Below, in pieces: positions 55,936-64,000 of a stretch of DNA of 64,000 nt (its first letter is position 1; each line of letters begins with the position of its first letter). Location: NCBI GenBank assembly GCA_036023115.1, contig JAYKKT010000055.1, forward strand, positions 9,510,001 through 9,574,000. The letters are read 5' to 3'. The notes beneath the pieces were generated by a model. The model had not been told where the DNA came from. It worked only from the letters and a program-made list of their open reading frames with translations, and did not search any database. The translations under genes were made by a program, and so were the position numbers. The stretch comes from Brasenia schreberi (lineage: Eukaryota; Streptophyta; Magnoliopsida; Nymphaeales; Cabombaceae).

Positions 55936-56799
55936 CTTATGTATATGTCTTGTTGAAACTTGAAATATTAAGGTTGGATTTGAATTTTAAACAAATTCAA
56001 ATTGGGTCTTATAGACCTGATCCAATATCCAATGGGCTTGTAGTCCTATGGGTTAGGCTGTTCGGTTATGCTTCAAATATGAGTCAGCCCCACCCTACAC
56101 TTTTCGTGGGCCCAGCCCATTTTGACATTTCTGCTTGTTTAGGTACGGATTTGTGTAGTGTATACACACATATAGAGAAAGAGAGATTGCCTCACTGCCT
56201 CACTCATATTCAACCGTTACTTGGTAGGAGTTTGAGTGTCATAACATTATTAACTTATTTTTTTTAAATCTTTTAAAACTTTTTATATTATATTTATGCT
56301 GCTGAAAAGCAACGAGTGAGATGGATCTGATTTTCATATATATATATATATAAATTCATGAGGATAGCAACAGAACAGGCCGTTGCCATGTCAATCTTTG
56401 CGACGGATTAACAACCAAATTTTTCGTATCAATAATGTTCCAAAATTGTGACAGAAGCTTTTCATGGCCTTCTGTTTGCAAATCTGTTGCAGTTTTGCTG
56501 TGAATCCCTCACTAAAATCAGCTAAGATCCCATCGGGAAGCAGCGACAAAAGGTTCTGTCACCTGGCCGTGGTTTTATTCCATAGCGTTTACACTGCCTA
56601 TCCCACGTTATTCACTATTCTGTAGCATATCTCTCTCTACAATCTGGTCGACACTTTCGCATAGTATAGGAAGATTGAAGATAAGAAAGTGAGTTGGTTT
56701 CCAAGAAGCTGGAAGCCAAGTAATATGAAAGCATACTCCAAAAAAAAGCTTACTACAAGTTTTATTTAAGAGAAAAAGAAATATACGAGAAAAGTTTAA
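55936..56799. other. Unassigned stretch
   Basis: Contains the second GGGCC-rich patch (56020-56115), a small TA run (56334-56353) and the phrase GCGACGGATTAACAACC at 56400-56416. No gene is supported. Confidence 0.4.
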
Positions 56800-59330
56800 G
56801 TGATAGTCATTGTTATTCGAAAAGGGTTCTTTCTCTTTGGCTCACTCCTTTTACTCACCTCTTTCCTTTCCTTACGTATCTTTTGTATCTTAATCCTGAT
56901 AGCCTCTTGTAATCCTTCTGCCGCTTGCGAAGGTGATGTTCCATCGTCTGAGCCCTTGCCTGGAATCCTTCTTCCTCCTTGATATCTTTCGAACAGCTCT
57001 TGTCGTGGATTCATCATGCTGCTGAGGAGATTGTTTGTTTGAGATTTTCCTTTTGCTTCTTCTTCCAGACTGGTTCCAAGAAGCAAGATGCCCTGACCTC
57101 ATAAGAAACTAGCTGAAATGTCACCTTCTATATCAGCAATAGCTGCATCGTGCCATCAACTATAAAGTGATTACGCTATCATGTTGTTGTAAGTAAATTT
57201 TGAATGTGACACTTGGTAAATATACTCATTTCCCTCTCTTTGGTTCTTTGATTTCAACATCTTGTCTTCCCAGGTGATATGATAGCTCTTACGCTCTTGG
57301 ACATAGTTGTCATTGCAGGTTTTCCGGTCACTGAGGAAGATATGGCTGTCGTTGGGGCTGAGAAGAGGGCAGTCCTAATGATGACTTTCGAGGAACCTCA
57401 TACTACCCCGCCTCCATTCACGCTAACATGCAAATGGAAGGAGAGGCAACTGAAGCAAACCATTTCACTTATTTACAATATTGGATTATCGGTACTTTGT
57501 TTACACTTCAACCCTTGAGATAGTTAAGTCCTATCCCTCTTATGTCGCTGCTATCATGTTTGGTAAAGCTATTTCTTTAGCCTCTCTTTTCTTAGGATTG
57601 TTGCATTCATTTATGAACAAGGCCTTGTTTCTTGTGAACTGGCATTCTTTTGAGTAAATTCTCTTTTCATCACTTGGCCCATTCTAGTTTCTTTACTCAC
57701 TTTAACGGTGTAGGTTGCCAGAAGAAGACTATTCTAACGTGGATTCCTAGCTTGTACTGATCCCTTGACTCTCCTTGTGATTGGCCCTACAACTTACATG
57801 GACCGAAGCCAATTGTAGCTTATCATGCCTTCCATGTTGAGCCCATTTATCCTTCTTACTTTGCTTGATAATTCAAACTGATTCAAGATAAAACAACTCC
57901 CCGTTCAGTCGAGAATAACATACATGAAAGGGGTAAGATAATGATTGTGGAAGATCTTTATTTTTAATGCCAGTCTTTGAAGATCGCAAGAGGTCCTTTG
58001 TTCACCACTCCGTCGTCCCTCATCCCGACATAGCTCACTTTACTAACTCTAGAGATGTATGAGGACAAACTTGTGCACTTCTGTTTGAAGTTGAGGGAGA
58101 ATAATCAAAATCTGAGGCTATACCTCCAACCCTCTGCTCCCATCCGACCCAAACTATTAGGCCAGTAGTGTTGGTGTCTCGGCCGTGTGACATCAACTCA
58201 GGGACCAACCGAGCCAAGTAAGTACCTACTTGGCTATGATACTACCTAGGTAGGGTATGCTGATTTTTCTTGATATTTATGTATGCACTTTTGTAGGTCT
58301 CTAGTCCTGCCTAGATGCGATTGTGTAAGACATTTCTGGCCCATGAAATCCCTGAGGAAGGCAAAGCATCGAGCGTGGAGCCCTACTTCCATTAGTGAGT
58401 CAGAGGCCAACTCACTAAACTCCCCTATCGAGCAACCTACTGACCATTTTGCGTCGCCCTCCGGTGATTGTTCCACTACGGGGGTTCCATCTGACATCGA
58501 TGCTCCTGTTGTTGACATTGCTTTCTCGATTGACTCCCACCCTGATCATCACTCGGCTTTTCGTGGGTTGAATGGCTCGTTAATCGAGTACCTCTGATTT
58601 GTCCATGACTTGCTCGAACTTGATGTTCCTATTGATGAGCATGTTATCAAAACTTTGTATGCTTCACTATCGATGATCTGTAGTTCTCCCATGGAATTAG
58701 GCCTTTTGCCCGTGGTCTATGATATTTGCCATCGGCATTTGCCCCTACTTACAAAGTACAACTGAGTAGGCATCTTAACATAGTGTGTCAGAAGCTTTCT
58801 GATATACAACCGCTTTCCGAACACTCATGGAACTCCCAACTAGAATCTCGAGGCAAAGGATATGTATTTGATGAAAACCCAGGACGTTGCTGTGTTCAAT
58901 ATGACCGTTGAGGCCCTACCCTCTAATTTATGTAGTAGCTTGGAGGCTGAAATTTCACGTCTTTAGGCACACAAATTGGCAAGTATCAATTCAGATTTGA
59001 TGACATCGAGGCTCAATTCTGCAAAACAGTCAGACAATAAACATCGCTTCCTGAGGTGCATGTTCTCGTTTGGAAGGCTAAGGTCGACATCTACCTCTAT
59101 TTGTCAGTCAGCTACAACAAACAAGCCAAATTAGTAGTTATGCCATTCAAAGAATATAAACAGGAAGACGATCCACCCTTGGCGATATCAACTTGGGTGG
59201 GGAGGTTTTCATAGTCAACTGTGTTAGTGACCTTGAGCGGCTCTCTGCCTGATTTCTCGTATGAATAGTTTGTCCATGCAGCGGATGACTTCGGGTTTTG
59301 GAGATGAACAAGAGAAGAGGAGAGCATAAG
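56800..59330 (+). pseudogene. Plant mobile domain remnant, copy D
   Basis: Plus-strand PMD remnant. The core is clear at 57279-57330: ALTLLDIVVIAGFPVTEEDM, the PMD block 'TLLDVAxITGLPVxGE'. Next come a block near 57540-57620 (AAIMFGKAISLASLFLGLLHSFMNKAL) typical of the PMD helix ('xLAPAxLGxLYxxL'), a block near 57985-58040 (RGPLFTTPSSLIPT), and a Ser/Pro-rich linker (58283-58597). A short coiled-coil-like stretch lies at 58930-59040. Stops interrupt all parts. It belongs with copies A-C by domain, but the sequence is too diverged to call the same family. Confidence 0.55.
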
Positions 59331-59759
59331 AGAACAGAAGAGAAAAAATATGTTTTCTAGTTTCTCACAATCATATTTCTCATAAAGGATTTGGCGTTTG
59401 CTTTTTGCTTATTTTTATAGTTCAAGGAGTTGCTCTATTTATAGAGCAGTGTTTGGCTCCATCCTTTGGATTTCCTAGTTGGTTTTTCGTTGAGCGCCCT
59501 TATTTTTTGGTTACTTTAACTATCCCACGAAAAGCGACTATATAACGGTCTAGCCATTTTTCATGGATGAGGATGCCGTGAATGGTCATCATCTCTTCTT
59601 TATATCTCTCATATAGCCATTTGACCCAAGTAGCCTGACATGCTTGACATACTGGTTTCTTAGTCATGTTATTTTATGATGGCAATCACTACTCATTGTG
59701 TGGTTTTTTTCCTATACAACATTTAAACATATCTCAAACCCATGTTTGTAACATGCTTT
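59331..59759. other. Unassigned spacer
   Basis: About 430 bases with no gene, between PMD copy D and the 3' end of copia 5. Confidence 0.4.
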
Positions 59760-62584
59760 GAGGAAAGATCCTCTGTAATGCCTTTAGTCAAGGGGTCTGT
59801 CAACATATCATCAATTGGCATATATGAGATGGATATTTTCACTCATAACCATATCATGAACATAGTGATATTTAACCATTATATGCTTGCTTTTGGAGTT
59901 GTCAGTTTTGCTCTTAATTAGAGTAATTGCTACATTGTTGTTACAATAAATGACAACTGACTCATTGGCTATATCTAGATTTAGATCATGTATGAAGCGA
60001 CTTATCCAAATGACACTAGTTACAACCATGCAACAAGCTACATACTCAACCTTCTGTGTATGCAATGCTATACAACCCTATTTCTTACATGCCCAAGAAA
60101 CAACTCTACCTCCAAATAAGGATACTTGTCTCGAGGTTAATTTGTTGCATCTTTGTTCCAAACAAAGTCAACATCTAAGTATCCTACTACTTCTAATTCA
60201 TCTCTTTGAAAACACAATTTAAAGTATTTTGTTCCTTTAAGATATCTTAGAATCCTTTTAAGAGCTATCCAATGTTGTCATATAGAATTACTTTGATATA
60301 TACTCACAATACCAATAACGAAGTTGATATCAGGTCTTTTACATAACATAACATATATCAAACTACCAATAGTTTGTACATAAGGAACGTTAGGTTTATC
60401 GTCTCCCTCATTGGGACAATCTACCTTACTTAATTTAACCCCTTTCGCAATAGGTGTAGATACAAACTTGCATTCACATATTTTAAATTTTTTCAGGATA
60501 TAATTGATATCTCCCTCCTGACTTAGACATAAAAGTTTAGATTCTTTATCTCAAGAAATCTTTATACCCAAGATATAGGATGCTTCCCCCATATCCTTCA
60601 TTTCAATCCTTGAGTTTAACTATGACTTTAACAATCATCTCATTATCATTTTCGGTCAATAATATGTCATCTACATGATATGATGACAAAGTGGTTTCCA
60701 CTATTCCAGACATATACACAATGGTTAAGTTCAATAGCCACAAATCAAAATTCAATAATGATATTTTGAAAGGTCAAATACTATTGATAATATGACTCTT
60801 TAAGATCATATAGGATTTCTTGAACTTATATATTTTATCTTCTTATCCTTTAACTTTGTATTTTTCAAGTTGTTGTATATATATGATTTCATCTAAATCT
60901 CCATTTAGAAAATCAATTTTTCCATTTAACTGATGTAAATCCAAATCATAATACGTTGATATCGCTAGGATTATTTTTATGGATGTAAATTTCGTAATAG
61001 GAGAATATGTCTCAATATAATTTATCCCTCTTTTTACGAAATCCCTTTACAACCAACCTCGCCTTAAACTTGTTGATGGACCCATCAACTTTATATTTCT
61101 TTTTTAAAACCCATTGACAGCCTACATTTTCCTTCCTTTTGGCAAATCAACCAATTCCTAAACCAAGTTTTTCTCAATGAATTCAATTTCCTCAATCATA
61201 GCCTTTTCACACTCTGTTGATTAAGATGAGTCAATAGTCTATCGATAAGTCAAGTTGTCAGTCAGCTCATCTGAATCCACCAAATTGCACACTTCTTATG
61301 CAAGGTAAGTGTGATAATTCTTTAAGTAAGACGGTGTGACCCTAGGTCTTTTATGTCCACTTAAAGTTTTGGTTTGTTGAGGAAGATATGATTGATGTAG
61401 ATCTACTAGATCGTCAACATACTAATCATCATTTTCTAGGATGTTATTCTTATTATCTTCTAGCAATTCAACATCCTTGCTCTATAAGTCCATGGTTCTT
61501 ATGATAAAACTAATATCCCTTCCTTTAGGATATCCGATAAATACACATTTCAAGGACCTACTGTCTAGCTTATCTTTAGATTGATCAAGGATCTTCACAT
61601 TAGATATAGATCTCACATCCTCAAATGACTTAGATTAGTTTTTCTTCCAAACTATATCTCATATGGTGTAGAAAATACAATTGTATACGGTACTCTCTTG
61701 AGTATATAAATAGTTGTACTTAATGTTTCTCTCCAAAATATCCTTGGTAGAGAGACATCTATTAACATAGACCTTGTCATATTCAGTAATACCCTATTAT
61801 ATATCTTTGCTACATCATTCTATTGATGTGTTCTCGGCAATGTATTTTGCTTTCAAATACCAAAGTTTTTATAGAATTCTAAAATTTTTGCATAGGTGTG
61901 CTCACTACCTCTATCTGATCTTAGGACTTTGATTGTATGCCATAGTAGATTTTCAACTTCCTGTTTATATTCTTTGAATGATTCATGTACCTCATATTTA
62001 AGTGTTAAGAGATATATGTATGTATATCTCGAGTAATTATTGATAAAGGTTATGAAATAAACATTTCCTCAATGTGATGTTACTGTAAAAGGTTCATATA
62101 AATCAATGTCAATGATTTCTAGTAGTTTTCCTTGTTTCTTTGAGAAATATTTTTCTCGTCATTTTTTCTTATATACAAACTTCACACTTACTAAAAGTGT
62201 TTTCCTTAAATTCTTCTAATAAGTTAAAGTTTGATAACTTTTTTAACTTTTTCAGACTTATATGCCCTCGGCGTTTATACCAAACATTCACATCAATATT
62301 AAAGGCATAATCAATATAAGTAGAAGAATTTCCACTTCCATTAATATTCAGCATGTTCTACATCAAATTGAGCAGAGAAAACTAGTCTCTCATGCTTCTC
62401 CATAGTCTCTTTTTTAGGAATAAACTTGACCTTAAAGCCTTTCTTAACAAAGGTAGGGACTGAAACCATATTGTGCCTTATAGTTGGCACAATCAATACA
62501 TTAGTCACTACAACCGATGTGCCTTGTATATAAATTCTAAAGGACTCAATTCAAATAACATCTGAAAAAGTGTTATTTCTCATA
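59760..62584 (-). pseudogene. Ty1/copia pol remnant (copia 5), minus strand
   Basis: In minus-strand order: a protease-end piece (62380-62480, VSVPTFVKKGFKVKF); the pre-integrase block (62169-62354: WYKRRGHISLKKLKKLSNFNLL..TFSKCEVC); integrase pieces (61690-62100); and a long RT (about 61070-60240) with the catalytic VDD intact at 60666-60674. After the VDD come MKDMGEASYILGIKI, LSQEGDINYILKKF, STPIAKGVKLSK.DCP and SLIYVMLCKRPDI. RNase H at 59811-60065 reads YVACCMVVTSVIWISRF and IYCNNNVAITLIK, where the catalytic Asp of 'YCDN' is Asn. Many frameshifts. Same family as copia 3 (47940-49800). The upstream end joins a LINE scrap at about 62585. Confidence 0.85.
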
Positions 62585-63195
62585 GTAGTCAATTTATATT
62601 TATGATAAGCCACTCTTATAAGTAATTAAATGTGCATCTCATTTTTTGAAGATTGTATCGACTATAAAGAGATCAAATGTCATAGCAAAATTTAAAATCT
62701 CCCTACCTTCCTCATTTATATCCCCAAAACCAAAGTTTTCATGAATACCTTGATATCCTAAATCCTAATGTCTCTTTAACGACATGTCCATTTAAGCCTC
62801 CTCCTAAACAAATCATATCCCTTTGTGAAATCCTTTGAATCATCTTATCTAACTCTTCCTAAAAAGTTGTCTTTATACTATCTTTTAGTGCTACTTGGGG
62901 TGCGTAAGCACAAACTATATTCAAAACCTCTACTCCTAACACTAATTTCAATGTCATGATTCAATCACTATATTGTTTTATGTCTACTACACTATATTTA
63001 TGATAATACAACTCTGTTTCGAGCCTTTTTCTTACCTGAGTACCATAATTTAAAATTTGTATCCTCTATCTTTTTTGCTTTTTCTCCAACACACTTTGTC
63101 TCTTTTAGACATAGAATATGAATCTTTCTCCAAATCATAGTATCTACCACCTCCATTAGCTTACCGAATAATGTTTCAATAATCCATGAACCAAA
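62585..63195 (-). mobile_element. RTE LINE fragment 7, endonuclease only
   Basis: Minus-strand fragment that aligns with the endonuclease half of RTE copies 5 and 6, from the SQTQIDYF region back to the start of the domain. It lacks RT, C-terminal domain and 3' tail. LINE copies made by reverse transcription keep their 3' end, so this one was cut by a later rearrangement. Its right edge meets gypsy sequence at about 63196-63200. Confidence 0.85.
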
Positions 63196-63199
63196 GGGA

Positions 63200-63708
63200 A
63201 CAGATAGGTAGAAGCAACTAATAAAACCATCATTGGTATTATAGAAAAATGATTAATCAGGATAAAACTTGACATGAGAAACTCCACGATGCACTTTGGA
63301 AATATAGGACCTCCATTAGGACTCATACCAATGCTACATTGTTTGAGTTGGTGTATGGCATGGAGGCCATATTGCCCATCAAGGTTCAGGTGCCTTTTCT
63401 TCACATGGTTGCATTACTCGACGTGTTGATTTAGACGTCTTAATGAGAAATGGTTATTCATTGTTGAACATACAAAGTCGTATAGACATCGAGTTGCTAG
63501 GCAATATATCAAGCACATTTATGCACGAAAAGTTCTTAAGCTTATAAATCACAAAGTCCCCATCCTTTAGGAAAATAGCTTCCCAATGGGGGGGACCTTA
63601 TGTTTAAAAAAGGTTACCTTGGATAATTCTTATTGGCTCACTAATGTCGAGGATAAGAATTTATAAGATCCAATAAATATACAATATTTAAAGAAATATT
63701 ATCCTTGA
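63200..63708 (+). pseudogene. Ty3/gypsy integrase C-terminal end
   Basis: Plus-strand remnant of the end of a gypsy pol gene. It reads EATNKTIIGIIEKM in broken phase, then WHEKLHDALWKYRTSIRTHTNATLFELVYGMEAILPIKVQVPF (63270-63400), the classical end of the integrase core region. Further on come GPYV.KKVTLDNSYWLTNVEDKNL and a final LKKYYP-stop (TGA 63706-63708). The ending fits the non-chromoviral Athila/Tat side of gypsy; no chromodomain is seen. Frameshifts occur around 63400 and 63540. Confidence 0.85.
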
Positions 63709-64000
63709 TGCTTATTGGATTTTTATACACATTTCAAGCTCAGTTTATGTTGATGATACCCTTAGTGTCATATACTCATGGCTCAACCTTTCGAGTTTAT
63801 CTTTCATATTTTAAAATTTGATATTTTGATCAAGTGTTTATGAAAAATGAGATTGATTTTTAAAAATATTCCTTTCATGATTTTTCCAAACCATCATGAG
63901 TTGGGATTCCCTAGAAGCAATTGGCAGCATACTCTTTCTTCTTGTTTTGGCAACAAGATGTATTTTTCTTTATTTTTTTCTTCTACCAAAATGCATACAT
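63709..64000. other. 3' flank of the gypsy pol remnant
   Basis: Nearly 300 bases without a frame. In gypsy elements the polypurine tract and 3' LTR would lie further on; neither can be seen before the window ends. Confidence 0.4.

Noticed and set aside
56796..57102. Two overlapping minus-strand frames rich in Lys and Glu
   Set aside because: Low-complexity composition, no domain, and they overlap the upstream part of PMD copy D on the other strand.
1..64000. rRNA or intact tRNA genes
   Set aside because: No stretch read as rRNA. The only A-box/B-box pairs found belong to the two SINEs.

Overview
This is nuclear DNA from a flowering plant. The signs are a P-class pentatricopeptide-repeat gene of a land-plant organelle-RNA family, remnants carrying the plant mobile domain, plant-type Ty1/copia and Ty3/gypsy elements, RTE-clade LINEs ending in TTG repeats, tRNA-derived SINEs and long AT microsatellites. 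The species cannot be named from the sequence. Only one gene looks intact and functional. The rest is layered, mostly decayed repeats.

Layout: 1-4022 holds an old RTE LINE split by a second RTE LINE, followed by a copia LTR, gag and protease (4028-5640). From 5640 to about 12780 lie three decayed plant-mobile-domain (PMD) units, two forward and one reverse. A second copia (13395-18340) has its integrase split by a 2.5-kb solo LTR (14584-17113). A copia with both LTRs and a perfect GATAT target duplication occupies 20226-24960; it has lost its integrase. A degraded RTE LINE (26148-28845) and a SINE (about 29200-29412) follow. From 29.5 to 38 kb there are few recognisable transposons, and this part holds the PPR gene (34413-35909, minus).

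A 5'-truncated RTE LINE lies at 38657-39656. Two nearly complete RTE LINEs then face each other head to head (41497-44396 minus, 44655-47920 plus). The plus copy sits inside the gag of a third copia (44397-49800) with a perfect 19-bp target duplication. A decayed terminal exon of beta-tubulin (49900-50574, minus) still has its intron acceptor. Next come a second, reversed copy of the solo LTR (51695-54024), a second SINE (about 54883-54996), a long TA/CA microsatellite, a fourth PMD remnant (56800-59330), a fourth-degree decayed copia on the minus strand (59760-62584), an endonuclease-only LINE fragment and the 3' end of a gypsy pol gene (63200-63708).

The repeats do not form one working system, but they allow the order of insertions to be read. 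LINE entered LINE, copia entered next to that, a gypsy-like LTR entered copia, and a full-length RTE entered another copia. I found no convincing new biological system. The most useful leads are the two RTE copies sharing the same disabling mutations, the large RTE inverted repeat, the intron-bearing tubulin exon, the PMD cluster, and the minisatellites inside two different LTR families. Boundaries given as 'about' were set by eye from alignments between copies inside the window.
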